Shown: piece by piece, positions 1 through 9,684 of the stretch
Layout: each line of letters opens with the position of its first letter
Position numbering within the stretch: position 1 is the stretch's first letter
NCBI RefSeq assembly: GCF_023515955.1
Contig: NZ_CP097322.1
Coordinates: 1,924,001-1,988,000 of the forward strand
Direction: 5' to 3'
DNA: 64,000 bases
DNA from: Streptomyces sp. RerS4
Lineage (GTDB): Bacteria; Actinomycetota; Actinomycetes; Streptomycetales; Streptomycetaceae
Made by a program: the position numbers and the translations under genes
The notes under the pieces: model-generated
Told to the model about the DNA's origin: nothing
What the model saw: the letters and a program-made list of their open reading frames with translations, nothing else
Database searches by the model: none

Positions 1-76
1 CCTCCGCCTTCCTGCAGCAGGTCCGGGTGACGGGGAGGCGGGAGATCTCATCCTTCACCGCGGGCGTCATCGCCAT
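1..76 (-). CDS. whiA: WhiA sporulation regulator, N-terminal fragment (gene runs off the window)
   Basis: Reading leftward from the ATG at 74-76, the 25 residues begin [20 protein letters not shown] and continue in the way typical of actinobacterial WhiA. WhiA is a DNA-binding protein with an LAGLIDADG-derived N-terminal domain and a C-terminal HTH. In Streptomyces it works with WhiB to start sporulation septation. The start overlaps the 3' end of yvcK, and a second in-frame ATG at 68-70 forms an ATGA overlap with the yvcK stop, so translation is probably coupled. Only the first few percent of the gene is present. The call rests on this short match and on the conserved order uvrC-rapZ-yvcK-whiA. 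Confidence 0.9.
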   Translation of the reverse strand, partial: MAMTPAVKDEISRLPVTRTCCRKAE

Positions 77-1134
77 GGGCCGATCCTTCCATGCATCCGA
101 AAAATACGGTCGTACGCGGCGGCCAGCAGCTCCGGATCGTGCTTCGGAGAGCCGTCCTGCCTGGCCACGGGCGCCAGCTCGACCGCCGCACCGAAGCGTT
201 TCGCGGCTTCGGCGAGGGACTCACGGTCGGGCACGGCGGCCTCGTCGGCCAGCACCACGTCCAGGGCGAGTTTAGGGGCGTGTCGGGCCAAAACCTCCAA
301 ATGACGCTGCGGAGAGAAGCCCTCTGTTTCGCCGGGCTGCGGGGCCAGGTTCAGCGAGAGGACCCGGCGGGCCTTCGTCACGCTCAGCGCGTCGAGCAGT
401 TCCGGCACCAGCAGGTGCGGGATGACGGACGAGAACCAGGAGCCGGGCCCGAGCACGACCCAGTCGGCGTCGAGCACGGCGGCGACGGCCTCCGGCACGG
501 CCGGCGGGTCGCTCGGGACGACCTGGACGGAGAGCACCTCGCCGGGGGTGAGCGCCACGGTGGCCTGTCCCCGGACGGTGTCCACCTCGTCCGGGCGGGC
601 CGGGTCGTGCCCCTTGACCAGGGCCTGGAGCTCCAGCGGCACCGCCGACATCGGCAGGACCCGGCCGTGCGCGCCGAGGAGCTTTCCGACCAGGTCGAGG
701 GCCTGGACGGGGTCGCCGAGCTGTTCCCACAGGGCGACGATCAGCAGGTTGCCGACGGCGTGCTCGTGCAGGTCGCCCGCCGACTGGAAGCGGTGCTGGA
801 TGACGCGGGCCCAGGTCTGGCCCCAGTCGTCGTCCCCGCACAGCGCGGCCAGCGCCTTGCGCAGGTCGCCGGGCGGCAGTACGCCGAGCTCCTCCCGGAG
901 CCGGCCGCTGGAGCCGCCGTCGTCGGCGACGGTGACCACCGCGGTCAGCTCGCCGGTGATCCGGCGCAGCGCGGTGAGGGAGGCCGACAGGCCCATGCCG
1001 CCGCCGAGGGCGACGACCTTGGGCGCGACCACCTCGGCGGCGGCGCCGCGGCGACCGGCGCGGCCCGCGCCGTCCTCACCCCTGCCGGGGGTCAGACGGC
1101 GCAGGCGGCGCAGCCGCATGGTGCGTCCGGTCAC
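67..1134 (-). CDS. yvcK: YvcK/CofD-like gluconeogenesis factor
   Basis: This is a 2-phospho-L-lactate-transferase-like (CofD fold) protein of the YvcK family. The family binds UDP-sugars and is tied to cell-wall and central carbon homeostasis; it does not make coenzyme F420. A glycine-rich nucleotide-binding loop (GGGMG) lies near residues 44-48, followed by the [14 protein letters not shown] motif, PPGDLRKAL, and the GNLLIVALW and [15 protein letters not shown] segments typical of the family. I chose the GTG at 1132-1134 (355 aa) because it overlaps the rapZ stop as GTGA. An in-frame ATG at 1119 is the alternative (350 aa). The first ~35 residues are Arg/Gly rich and poorly conserved. It is the third gene of the uvrC operon and overlaps whiA. 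Confidence 0.9.
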   Translation of the reverse strand: MTGRTMRLRRLRRLTPGRGEDGAGRAGRRGAAAEVVAPKVVALGGGMGLSASLTALRRITGELTAVVTVADDGGSSGRLREELGVLPPGDLRKALAALCGDDDWGQTWARVIQHRFQSAGDLHEHAVGNLLIVALWEQLGDPVQALDLVGKLLGAHGRVLPMSAVPLELQALVKGHDPARPDEVDTVRGQATVALTPGEVLSVQVVPSDPPAVPEAVAAVLDADWVVLGPGSWFSSVIPHLLVPELLDALSVTKARRVLSLNLAPQPGETEGFSPQRHLEVLARHAPKLALDVVLADEAAVPDRESLAEAAKRFGAAVELAPVARQDGSPKHDPELLAAAYDRIFRMHGRIGPWR

Positions 1135-2090
1135 TCGCGCCCCATGTCCCGGTGGACGACGACGGTCTCGACTCCCTCGGAGGCGAGGCGGGCGGCGAGC
1201 TTCTCGGACATGGCCACGCTGCGGTGCTTGCCGCCGGTGCAGCCGACCGCGATGGTCACGTAGCGCTTGCCCTCGCGGCGGTAGCCGGTGGCGATGAGCT
1301 GGAGCAGCTCGGTGTAGCGGTCGAGGAACTCCTTGGCGCCGGGCTGGCTGAAGACGTAGCCCGACACCTCCTCGTTCAGGCCGGTGAAGGGGCGCAGCTC
1401 GGGCACCCAGTGCGGGTTGGGGATGAAGCGGCAGTCGACGACGAGGTCGGCGTCGACGGGCAGGCCGTACTTGTAGCCGAAGGACATGACGGTGGCCCGC
1501 AGCTCGGGCTCCTCGTCGCCGGCGAACTGTGCGTCCATCTTGGCGCGCAGCTCGTGCACGTTGAGGCTGGAGGTGTCGATGACCAGGTCGGCGTCGCCGC
1601 GCAGCTCGCGCAGCAGGTCGCGCTCGGCGGCGATGCCGTCGGTGATGCGGCCGTCGCCCTGGAGGGGGTGCGGGCGGCGGACCGACTCGAAGCGGCGCAC
1701 GAGCGCGTCGTCGGAGGACTCCAGGAAGACGATGCGCCGGTTGACGCCCTTGCTGTCGAGGTCGGCGAGGGATTCGCGCAGGGCGTCGAAGAACTGGCGG
1801 CCTCGGACGTCGACGACGACGGCGATGCGCGCCACGTTGCCCTGCGAGCGGGCACCGAGCTCCACCATGGTGGGGATCAGCGCCGGCGGGAGGTTGTCGA
1901 CGACGAACCAGCCGAGGTCCTCCAGACACTTGGCCGCCGTACTGCGGCCGGCCCCGGACATCCCGGAGATGATCACCAGCTCGGGGATGGCGGCCTCGGC
2001 GTCGCCGCCGGGCTCCAGTGTCGTGCCCGTACTCACCTGTGCTCCGTCTCGGTCGTGCTCGGTCTTGCGATCGGACTCGTGCTGGGTCAT
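1131..2090 (-). CDS. rapZ: RapZ/YvcJ-type nucleotide-binding protein
   Basis: This is a P-loop NTPase of the RapZ (YvcJ) family. Members in enteric bacteria act as an RNase E adaptor for the GlmZ small RNA. The actinobacterial role is not settled, and that RNA partner is not known in Streptomyces. Walker A is GMSGAGRST at residues 43-51, DVRGRQFF lies near residue 98, and the conserved C-terminal [11 protein letters not shown] motif is near residue 285. At 319 aa it is about 30 residues longer than the enteric proteins, owing to a charged N-terminal extension. Its ATG overlaps the uvrC stop (ATGA, 2087-2090) and its stop overlaps the yvcK GTG, so the operon is translationally coupled. Confidence 0.92.
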   Translation of the reverse strand: MTQHESDRKTEHDRDGAQVSTGTTLEPGGDAEAAIPELVIISGMSGAGRSTAAKCLEDLGWFVVDNLPPALIPTMVELGARSQGNVARIAVVVDVRGRQFFDALRESLADLDSKGVNRRIVFLESSDDALVRRFESVRRPHPLQGDGRITDGIAAERDLLRELRGDADLVIDTSSLNVHELRAKMDAQFAGDEEPELRATVMSFGYKYGLPVDADLVVDCRFIPNPHWVPELRPFTGLNEEVSGYVFSQPGAKEFLDRYTELLQLIATGYRREGKRYVTIAVGCTGGKHRSVAMSEKLAARLASEGVETVVVHRDMGRE

Positions 2091-4117
2091 TGCTCGGTCC
2101 CCCGTTCGGACGATGACGTGCCCGCGGGCGCGGGTGTCTCGTCCTCCATGATCTCTCCTGTCGCGGTGTTCACGGCAGGGGCGGCGGGGGTCGCGCGCGC
2201 GAGGGCCACGGCCACGGCCTCGGCCGTCTTGAGGCCTATGCCCGGGACCTCGCGGATCTGGTCGATTGTCGCCTGTCGGAGCTTCTTCACCGAACCGAAG
2301 TGCTTCACGAGGGCTTGTTTGCGACTCTCGCCGAGGCCGGGCACCTCGTCCAGCGGGCTTGTTCTCAGGCGCTTGGCGCGCTTGCCGCGCTGGTATTGGA
2401 TGGCGAAGCGGTGGGCTTCGTCACGTACCCGCTGGAGGAGGTAGAGGCCCTCGCTGGTCCGGGGCAGCACGACGGGGTCGTCCTCGCCGGGCAGCCAGAC
2501 CTCCTCCAGGCGCTTGGCGAGGCCGCACACGGCGACGTCGTCGACGCCCAGCTCCTCCAGGGCCCGCTTGGCGGCGGCCACCTGCGGCTGCCCGCCGTCG
2601 ACCACGACGAGCTGCGGGGGGTACGCGAAACGCTTCGGGCGGCCGTCGTCCTCGGGCGTGTCGCCGGCCGGGACCTCCCCCGAGACCACCGCCTCCTGCT
2701 CCCACTCGCCCGTCCGCAGCTTCTCCTGGAGGTAGCGGCGGAAGCGACGCGAGACCACCTCGTGCATGGAGCGGACGTCGTCCTGGCCCTCGAAGGACTT
2801 GATCTGGAAGCGGCGGTACTCGCTCTTGCGGGCCAGCCCGTCCTCGAAGACGACCATCGAGGCGACCACGTCCTGGCCCTGGAGGTGGGAGATGTCGAAG
2901 CACTCGATGCGCAGGGGCGCGCTGTCCAGCTCCAGCGCCTCGGCGATCTCCTCCAGGGCCCGGGAGCGGGTGGTGAGGTCGGCGGCGCGCTTGGTCTTGT
3001 GCAGGGCGAGGGACTGCTGCGCGTTGCGGTGGACGGTCTCCATCAGCGCCTTCTTGTCGCCGCGCTGCGGGATGCGCAGGCTGACCAGGGAGCCGCGCCG
3101 CGCGGCCAGCCACTCGGCGAGGGCGGGCGCGTCCTCGGGCAGGGCCGGGACCAGCACCTCCTTGGGGACGGCCTCGCCCCGCTCCTCCCCGTAGAGCTGC
3201 TGGAGGGCGTGCTCGACGAGTCCGGCGGTGTCGACGGCCTCGACCTTGTCGGTGACCCAGCCGCGCTGGCCGCGGACGCGTCCGCCGCGTACGTGGAAGA
3301 TCTGCACGGCGGCTTCGAGCTCGTCCTCGGCGACGGCGATCAGGTCGGCGTCGGTGGCGTCGGCGAGGACGACGGCGTTCTTCTCCATGGCCCGGCGCAG
3401 GGCCCCTATGTCGTCGCGCAGGCGGGCGGCCTTCTCGTACTCCATCTCCTCGGCGGCCTCGTGCATCTGCGCTTCGAGGCGGGAGAGGTACGTGCCGGTA
3501 CGACCGGCCATGAAGTCGCAGAAGTCCTCGGCGAGTTCGCGGTGGTCCTCGGGGCTGATCCGGCCGACGCAGGGCGCCGAGCACTTGCCGATGTAGCCGA
3601 GCAGGCAGGGGCGGCCGATCTGCGCGGAGCGCTTGAACACCCCGGCGGAGCAGGTGCGGACGGGGAAGACCCGCAGCATCAGGTCGACGGTCTCGCGGAT
3701 CGCCCAGGCGTGGCCGTACGGGCCGAAGTAGCGCACGCCCTTCTTCTTGGGGCCGCGCATGACCTGGACCCGGGGGAACTCCTCGTTCAGCGTGACGGCG
3801 AGGGAGGGGTAGCTCTTGTCGTCGCGGTACTTGACGTTGAAGCGGGGGTCGAACTCCTTGATCCAGGAGTATTCGAGCTGGAGGGCCTCGACCTCGGTGG
3901 AGACGACCGTCCACTCCACGGAGGCGGCCGTCGTGACCATGGTGGCGGTACGGGGGTGCAGCCCGGCGAGGTCCTGGAAGTAGCTGGCCAGGCGCTGGCG
4001 CAGGCTCTTGGCCTTCCCGACGTAGATCACCCGGCGGTGCTCGTCGCGGAACCGGTAGACCCCCGGGGAGTCGGGGACCTGTCCGGGCTGGGGGCGGTAG
4101 CTGGAAGGGTCGGCCAT
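2087..4117 (-). CDS. uvrC: Excinuclease ABC subunit C
   Basis: This is the dual-incision nuclease of nucleotide excision repair, recruited by UvrB at damaged DNA. The N-terminal GIY-YIG endonuclease domain (GVYRFRD and [14 protein letters not shown], residues ~18-45) makes the 3' cut. A UVR domain (~200-235) contacts UvrB. The RNase H-like 5' nuclease core shows ECFDISH and VVVDGGQPQ, and tandem helix-hairpin-helix motifs lie near the C-terminus ([21 protein letters not shown]). I chose ATG 4115-4117 (676 aa) because a TAGGGT -10 box (4125-4130) lies 7 nt upstream. That implies a leaderless mRNA and rules out the GTG at 4126, which would sit inside the -10 box. It is the first gene of the operon with rapZ, yvcK and whiA. 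Confidence 0.96.
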   Translation of the reverse strand: MADPSSYRPQPGQVPDSPGVYRFRDEHRRVIYVGKAKSLRQRLASYFQDLAGLHPRTATMVTTAASVEWTVVSTEVEALQLEYSWIKEFDPRFNVKYRDDKSYPSLAVTLNEEFPRVQVMRGPKKKGVRYFGPYGHAWAIRETVDLMLRVFPVRTCSAGVFKRSAQIGRPCLLGYIGKCSAPCVGRISPEDHRELAEDFCDFMAGRTGTYLSRLEAQMHEAAEEMEYEKAARLRDDIGALRRAMEKNAVVLADATDADLIAVAEDELEAAVQIFHVRGGRVRGQRGWVTDKVEAVDTAGLVEHALQQLYGEERGEAVPKEVLVPALPEDAPALAEWLAARRGSLVSLRIPQRGDKKALMETVHRNAQQSLALHKTKRAADLTTRSRALEEIAEALELDSAPLRIECFDISHLQGQDVVASMVVFEDGLARKSEYRRFQIKSFEGQDDVRSMHEVVSRRFRRYLQEKLRTGEWEQEAVVSGEVPAGDTPEDDGRPKRFAYPPQLVVVDGGQPQVAAAKRALEELGVDDVAVCGLAKRLEEVWLPGEDDPVVLPRTSEGLYLLQRVRDEAHRFAIQYQRGKRAKRLRTSPLDEVPGLGESRKQALVKHFGSVKKLRQATIDQIREVPGIGLKTAEAVAVALARATPAAPAVNTATGEIMEDETPAPAGTSSSERGTEQ

Positions 4118-4124
4118 GCGAACC

Positions 4125-4146
4125 ACCCTACTGGCGCCCGGGGACA
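4125..4146 (-). promoter_or_regulatory. uvrC promoter, degenerate RecA-independent damage motif
   Basis: On the minus strand TGTCCCCG (4139-4146) is followed after 8 nt by TAGGGT (4125-4130). The spacing and -10 box fit the TGTCRGTG-N8-TAnnnT pattern, but only the TGTC half and the final G of the upstream element match. The -10 box ends 7 nt before the ATG. The -10 call is fairly firm; the damage-motif assignment is weak. Confidence 0.4.
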
Positions 4147-4149
4147 GCG

Positions 4150-4203
4150 CCCCGTATCCCGTCGGGCGGGATACGGGGCGGGATACGGGGCCGGGATACG
4201 GGG
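4150..4203. repeat. Inverted plus tandem 12-bp repeats, likely terminator
   Basis: CCCCGTATCCCG (4150-4161) pairs with CGGGATACGGGG (4167-4178) across a 5-nt loop, a perfect 12-bp stem. The second arm is repeated directly at 4179-4190 and 4192-4203, so one left arm could pair with any of three right arms. The array lies between the end of the protease-partner gene and uvrC, both read leftward, so it probably acts as a terminator. Confidence 0.6.
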
Positions 4204-4213
4204 CGGGGTCGGC

Positions 4214-5107
<894 letters not shown>

Positions 5108-5112
5108 GGCGG

Positions 5113-5712
5113 TCACGCCCCGATCCGGTAGAGGGAGTGGGTCCAGGAGAAGGTGTTGTTGTCGACGTACCAGGCGTGGGAGGCCCAGTTGTAGCGGTCG
5201 CTGGAGGGCCACGGGTCGCCCCAGTAGACCCAGCTGTTGGCGGTGTCGTAGCCGTAGAGGACGTGCATGTGGCCGCCGCCGTTGGACCACTGGATGCGGG
5301 TCTCGACGGGCCGGTTGGCGTTGATCTCGGTCTGCACGGTCGAGTACTGGAGCCAGCCGTTGACGTAGCTGCCGGAGTTGATGCCGGCCCAGCGCAGGCC
5401 GTTCTGTACGTTGCCCAGCGTGGCCTGGTTGTTGGGGCACTCGGTGCCCTGTTGGCGGTTGAAGGCGGCGTTGCAGAACTGGTTCTGGCTGTAGCCGCGG
5501 CCGAACCACGTGGCGATCGTGTTTCCGCCGGCGGCCCAGCACCAGTTCGTCTTCTGCTGTGCCTGCATGGTGATGTTGAGGCGCTTGGAGGCGAGCGCGG
5601 AATCGGCGCCGGCATCGGCTGCGGTGGCGGTGCCGGTGGCCGTGGCGGACAGGGCCAGGAGCAGGGCGGTGAGGAGGACGGCCGGGTACGGCCGCCGCTT
5701 TCTGTTGCGCAT
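5113..5712 (-). CDS. Secreted papain-like cysteine protease (AvrRpt2/C39-like)
   Basis: This is a 199-aa exported protein with a classic signal peptide (MRNRKRR, a Leu-rich core, cleavage near residue 32). The mature part carries the catalytic Cys in QKTNWCWAA (Cys58), a downstream GGGHMHVLYGYD (His148 the likely catalytic His) and YWGDPWP (Asp166). This Cys-His-Asp order and spacing fit the papain-like/C39-like peptidases widespread in Streptomyces. Substrates are unknown. The next gene starts 5 bp after the stop. The promoter should lie in the 230-bp divergent region shared with the HTH gene at 5943. Confidence 0.8.
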   Translation of the reverse strand: MRNRKRRPYPAVLLTALLLALSATATGTATAADAGADSALASKRLNITMQAQQKTNWCWAAGGNTIATWFGRGYSQNQFCNAAFNRQQGTECPNNQATLGNVQNGLRWAGINSGSYVNGWLQYSTVQTEINANRPVETRIQWSNGGGHMHVLYGYDTANSWVYWGDPWPSSDRYNWASHAWYVDNNTFSWTHSLYRIGA

Positions 5713-5829
5713 CGCGTTCCTCCCGAGGCGGGGATGTGGGGGTGGAGGAGCGCGTCCGGACGCTGTGGAGGAGCATCAGGGTGTTGTCGCGATCAGGTCA
5801 ACCCGCTTCAATACGCGGTGACATCGCAG

Positions 5830-5930
5830 TGTGAACGGTGGGGCTGTGGTGTGAACGGTTGCCGACGTTCCACCTGCTCCCCCACCGACACCGACCCGGC
5901 CCCCCACACCGGCGCGTGTGAACGTTCACA
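5830..5930. promoter_or_regulatory. Operator-like TGTGAACG repeats with a perfect palindrome
   Basis: The divergent intergenic region holds a perfect 14-bp palindrome, TGTGAACGTTCACA (5917-5930), and two more half-sites TGTGAACGG at 5830-5838 and 5850-5858, 20 bp apart and so on one helix face. The palindrome abuts the GAGGAG ribosome-binding site of the HTH gene (5931-5936), where a bound protein would block it. This looks like an autoregulatory operator, but no binding data exist here. Confidence 0.55.
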
Positions 5931-5942
5931 GAGGAGTTCGCC

Positions 5943-6956
5943 ATGCGGCCGATCGGCGACCGGGCGAGCGCGGACGACGCGACGAGCGCCCTTGAGACGG
6001 CGCGGACGGCGGATACCGCGGACGCGGCGCGGTCGGCGGACGCCGCCGAACTCGGCCGGCTGCTGCGCGGCGGCCCCTTCCACCTCGCCCTGCGCGCCGC
6101 CCTCACCGCCCGTGGTCTGCCGCTGCACCGGGTACAGCACCGGCTCGCGGCGCGCGGCATCAAGCTCGGCGTCACCAGCCTCAGCTACTGGCAACAGGGC
6201 GCGCGCCGCCCCCGTCACCCCGAGTCGCTGCGGGCCGTCCGCGCGCTGGAGGAGATCCTGGAGCTGCCCGACGGCGCCCTGCTGCGGCTCCTGAGCACCT
6301 CCGCGTCCGCTCCCGCGCGGGGCCGCCCGACCGCCCGGCCCTACCGGGCCCTGGTCAGCGTGGGCGCGGCCGTGGAGGAACTGCTCGACGCGATGGAACT
6401 CCCGGCGGACGGCGGCCTGCACACGGTGGGCCACCACGAGCGCGTCCGCATCGGGGCGGGCGGCGAGATGCGCGCCCGTGACTCGCAGCAGATCGTCCGG
6501 GCCCACCGGGACGGCGTCGACCGCTACCTCGCCGTCCACCACGGCGACCCGGGCTGCGACGCGGCCCGGGTGACGGTGACGGCCCACGAGAACTGCCGTA
6601 CCGGCCGGGTGCGCCACCACCCGGAGGCCGGGGTGGTGGTCGCCGAGCTGCTCTTCGACGCGCGGCTGCGGCGCGGGGACACGTACGTCTTCGGGTACGG
6701 CGTCGAGGACGGTACGGGCGCCCGCAGCTCGGAGTACGTGCGCGGCTTCAGCTACGCGGGCGGGCAGTACATGCTCCAGGTCCGCTTCGACGAGGCCGCC
6801 CTGCCGGTGCGCTGCCGCCGCTTCGCGCGTACGGGCCCCCGCGCCCCGCGCACGCACCTGGCGGACCTCACCCCGAGCGGCCGCCACCGCGCGGTCCACC
6901 TGGTGGAACCGTCGGTCCACCGCGGCATCCTGGGCATCGCCTGGGACTGGGAGTAG
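5943..6956 (+). CDS. Helix-turn-helix (XRE-like) regulator of unknown target
   Basis: This 337-aa protein is of a kind common in Streptomyces. Residues ~35-110 form a predicted helical DNA-binding region (FHLALRAALTARGLPLHRVQHRL, then SYWQQGARRPRHPESLRAVRALEEIL) resembling XRE HTH domains. The ~210-residue C-terminal part is rich in beta strands (VGHHERVRIGAGGEMRARD, YVFGYGVEDGTGARSSEYVRGF) and I cannot assign it. A strong Shine-Dalgarno sequence (GAGGAG, 5931-5936) sets the ATG. The palindrome overlapping its leader suggests autoregulation, and possibly control of the divergent protease operon. It converges on gap, leaving 24 bp between the stops. Confidence 0.7.
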   Translation: MRPIGDRASADDATSALETARTADTADAARSADAAELGRLLRGGPFHLALRAALTARGLPLHRVQHRLAARGIKLGVTSLSYWQQGARRPRHPESLRAVRALEEILELPDGALLRLLSTSASAPARGRPTARPYRALVSVGAAVEELLDAMELPADGGLHTVGHHERVRIGAGGEMRARDSQQIVRAHRDGVDRYLAVHHGDPGCDAARVTVTAHENCRTGRVRHHPEAGVVVAELLFDARLRRGDTYVFGYGVEDGTGARSSEYVRGFSYAGGQYMLQVRFDEAALPVRCRRFARTGPRAPRTHLADLTPSGRHRAVHLVEPSVHRGILGIAWDWE

Positions 6957-6980
6957 GCCGCCCGCCCGCCGGTCAGCCGG

Positions 6981-8003
6981 TCAGCCGGCGGCGAGGAGGG
7001 TGAGCGTGTCGATCACGCGGTGGGAGAAGCCCCACTCGTTGTCGTACCAGGCGACCACCTTGACGTGCCGGCCGTCGACGCGGGTGAGCTCCGAGTCGAA
7101 GATCGACGAGGCGGGGTTGCCGGTGATGTCGGAGGAGACGAGCGGGTCGTCTGAGTACTCCAGTACGCCGGCCAGCGGGCCCCGCGCGGCGGCCCGGTAG
7201 GCCTCCAGCACCTCCTCCCGCGTCACGTCGCGCGCGACGGTCGTGTTGAGCTCGACGATCGAGCCCACCGGGACCGGCACGCGGATCGAGTCGCCCGACA
7301 GCTTGCCGTCGAGGTTCGGGAGCACGAGACCGATCGCCTTGGCGGCGCCCGTCGTCGTCGGCACGATGTTGACGGCGGCGGCGCGGGCGCGCCGGGCGTC
7401 GCGGTGCGGGCCGTCCTGCAGGTTCTGCTCCTGCGTGTAGGCGTGCACGGTGGTCATGAAACCGTGCTCGATGCCGGCGAGGTCGTCGAGTACGGCGGCC
7501 AGCGGGGCGAGCGCGTTGGTCGTGCACGAGGCGTTCGAGACGATCGTGTGCCGGGCCGGGTCGTAGGCGTCGGTGTTGACCCCGTAGGCGAGCGTGACGT
7601 CGGCGCCGTCGGACGGCGCGCTGACGAGCACCTTCCGCGCGCCCGCCGTGAGGTGGCCGCGGGCGGCCTTGGCCGAGGTGAAGCGGCCGGTCGCCTCCAG
7701 CACGATGTCGACGCCGAGTTCGGCCCACGGCAGCGCTTCCGGCGCGCGCTCGGCGAGCACCGTGATGCGGCGGCCGTCGACCACGAGGGTGTTCCCGTCG
7801 ACGCTCACCGGGCGGCCGAGCCGGCCGGCCGTGGTGTCGTAGGCGAGCAGCCGCGCGAGGGTGGCGGGGTCGGTGAGGTCGTTGACGGCGACGACTTCGA
7901 GCGTGCCGCCCTCGGCGCCGGCGGCGGCGTTGTCGCGTTCGAGGAGCGCGCGCAGCACGTTGCGTCCGATGCGGCCGAAGCCGTTGATGGCGATGCGAGT
8001 CAT
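6981..8003 (-). CDS. gap: Type I glyceraldehyde-3-phosphate dehydrogenase
   Basis: This enzyme catalyses the NAD-dependent oxidative phosphorylation of glyceraldehyde 3-phosphate in glycolysis. The N-terminal Rossmann loop is INGFGRIGRN (residues 6-15), the active-site Cys is Cys160 in SNASCTTNALAPL, and the C-terminal WYDNEWGFSHRVIDT motif is intact. The length of 340 aa is normal. An AAAGGGAC ribosome-binding site precedes the ATG. Streptomyces usually carry more than one GAPDH. This copy stands alone next to a GlxA-type regulator rather than with pgk-tpi, so it is probably not the main glycolytic copy. Confidence 0.95.
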   Translation of the reverse strand: MTRIAINGFGRIGRNVLRALLERDNAAAGAEGGTLEVVAVNDLTDPATLARLLAYDTTAGRLGRPVSVDGNTLVVDGRRITVLAERAPEALPWAELGVDIVLEATGRFTSAKAARGHLTAGARKVLVSAPSDGADVTLAYGVNTDAYDPARHTIVSNASCTTNALAPLAAVLDDLAGIEHGFMTTVHAYTQEQNLQDGPHRDARRARAAAVNIVPTTTGAAKAIGLVLPNLDGKLSGDSIRVPVPVGSIVELNTTVARDVTREEVLEAYRAAARGPLAGVLEYSDDPLVSSDITGNPASSIFDSELTRVDGRHVKVVAWYDNEWGFSHRVIDTLTLLAAG

Positions 8004-8123
8004 GAGCGATGTCCCTTTCGTTCGCCCCTCAGGCGTTCGCCCTCAGGTTCGCGCCCGCCGCCCGCCCGCGACAGCGGCGAGATCGCCACGGTCCGCAAGG
8101 ATCCCGCCAGGCGGCCGAGAGGA

Positions 8124-9080
8124 CTACTCCCCCCGCGTGAAGGTGCGCCGGTACTCGGTCGGGGTGGTCCCGAGGATGCGGTGGAAGTGCAGCCGCAGAT
8201 TCGAGCCGGTGCCGAGGCCGACATCACCGGCGATCCGCTCGACGCTCCGCTCCGAACGCTCCAGCAGCTCCCGGGCCACGTCGATCCTGGCCCGCATGAC
8301 CCACTGCATCGGCGTGTACCCGGTGTCCTCGGCGAAGCGGCGCGAGAACGTGCGCGGCGAGACCCCCGCGTGCCGGGCGAGCGCTTCGAGGGTGAGGGGC
8401 TCGCCGAGCCGGTGCAGCGCCCACTCGCGGGTGGCGGCGAACCGCTCGCCGAGCGGCTCGGGCACGCTGCGCGGCACGTACTGGGCCTGGCCGCCGCTGC
8501 GGTAGGGGGCCGCGACCAGGCGCCGGGCGGCGTGGTTCGAGGCGGCCACGCCGAGGTCGCCGCGCAGGATGTGCAGGCAGAGGTCGATGCCGGAGGCGGC
8601 GCCGGCGGACGTCAGCACGCTGCCCTCGTCGACGAACAAGACGTTCTCGTCGAGCCGCACGGACGGGTGTTTCGCCGCCAGTGCCCGCGCGTAGTGCCAG
8701 TGGGTCGTGGCGCGCTTGCCGTCGAGCAGTCCCGTGGCGGCGAGCGCGAACGCGCCGGTCGAGATGGCGGCGAGCCGCGCGCCCCGCGCGTGGGCGGCGA
8801 TCAGCGCGTCGAGGACGGCCGGGGGCGGATCGTCACGGTCCGGAAAGCGGTAGCCGGGGACGAAGACGATCTCGGCCCACGCGAGCGCCTCCAGCCCGTG
8901 GGTCACGTGGTACGACAACCCGTCCCCGCCGGCCACCGGCCCCGGCGCCGCCCCGCACACCCGAACCTCGTACGGCATGCTCGCGCGCGTCGTGAACACC
9001 TGCGCGGGGATACCGACGTCGAGCGGCTTGGCCCCCTCCAGCACGAGGACGGCGACACGGTGAAGAGGCGATGGCGGCAC
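8124..9080 (-). CDS. GlxA-type regulator (DJ-1/PfpI domain plus AraC HTH)
   Basis: This is a 318-aa transcription factor. Residues ~1-190 form a class I glutamine amidotransferase-like (DJ-1/PfpI) domain, starting VAVLVLEGAKPLDVGIPAQVF and including the nucleophile-elbow region AISTGAFALAATGLLDGKRATTHWHY. Residues ~210-318 form an AraC-type double HTH (PLTLEALARHAGVSPRTFSRRF and the C-terminal LRLHFHRILGTTPTEYRRTF). The usual elbow Cys is Ser here, so the domain probably senses a ligand rather than acting as an enzyme. The stop lies 120 bp from the gap start on the same strand, so gap is a possible target. Confidence 0.88.
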   Translation of the reverse strand: MPPSPLHRVAVLVLEGAKPLDVGIPAQVFTTRASMPYEVRVCGAAPGPVAGGDGLSYHVTHGLEALAWAEIVFVPGYRFPDRDDPPPAVLDALIAAHARGARLAAISTGAFALAATGLLDGKRATTHWHYARALAAKHPSVRLDENVLFVDEGSVLTSAGAASGIDLCLHILRGDLGVAASNHAARRLVAAPYRSGGQAQYVPRSVPEPLGERFAATREWALHRLGEPLTLEALARHAGVSPRTFSRRFAEDTGYTPMQWVMRARIDVARELLERSERSVERIAGDVGLGTGSNLRLHFHRILGTTPTEYRRTFTRGE

Positions 9081-9150
9081 GGAACGAGCGTATGCGCCCC
9101 CGAAGGAGACGCCGGCCGTCGCGAGAGGAGAAGACGCAGGGGGCGGCGTC

Positions 9151-9585
9151 CTAGCCGGCGATCAGTTTGCCGTTCTCCGCCTTGACCGGGACGGCCGGCA
9201 GGGGGTCGGTGGCCGGCCCGCGCAGGACCTGGCCGGTGGTGACGTCGAAGCGGCTGCCGTGGCAGGGGCAGTTGCCCTGCCCCTCGACGATCTTGTCCAG
9301 GACGCATCCGGCGTGCGTGCACTGCGCGCTGAACGCCTTGTACTGGCCCTCCGCCGGGCAGCTGACGACGACCTTGCGCTCGCGGAACAGCTTCGCCCCG
9401 CCGACGGGGACATCGGCCACCGCACCCAGCTCGACCGGCTCCGTCGGCACGGCCGGGCTGCCCGCGCCGCTGTTCGTCTCGGTGGAGCACGCCGCCAGGG
9501 TCGCTCCGGCGCCGACGGCCCCCGCGAGCGCGGCGGCGCCCTTGAGGACGGTACGGCGGGCGGCGGCGGACTGCGACGCGGACAT
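9151..9585 (-). CDS. Rieske [2Fe-2S] protein, predicted Tat-exported lipoprotein
   Basis: This is a 144-aa protein. The N-terminus has a twin-arginine motif (ARRTVLKG, Arg10-Arg11), a hydrophobic stretch and a lipobox LAAC with Cys33, so export through Tat and lipidation are likely. The Rieske domain carries CTHAGC (Cys89, His91, Cys94) and CPCHGS (Cys106, Cys108, His109). Those supply the four cluster ligands and the disulfide pair. It is a stand-alone electron carrier of the QcrA-like/arsenite-oxidase small-subunit type; its partner is not visible nearby. AGGAG lies 8 nt before the ATG. A longer open frame upstream is antisense to the PfkB gene and is not used. Confidence 0.9.
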   Translation of the reverse strand: MSASQSAAARRTVLKGAAALAGAVGAGATLAACSTETNSGAGSPAVPTEPVELGAVADVPVGGAKLFRERKVVVSCPAEGQYKAFSAQCTHAGCVLDKIVEGQGNCPCHGSRFDVTTGQVLRGPATDPLPAVPVKAENGKLIAG

Positions 9586-9684
9586 GCGGTTCTCCTGGAG
9601 CGAGGGGGCCGGGCCCCGGGTGGCCGGGCGCGCTCGACGATACCGGGGGTCCTCCGGGCGGCTCGGATGGGATACCTTCCCCGC

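Noticed and set aside
67..1929. A 620-codon frame joining the yvcK coding region to sequence inside rapZ
   Set aside because: The upstream part is rapZ read out of frame. The true yvcK start overlaps the rapZ stop as GTGA.
7950..8060. Direct repeats CGTTCGCCC(C)TCAGG upstream of gap as an operator
   Set aside because: Only two imperfect copies, next to the ribosome-binding site and without symmetry; too weak to call.
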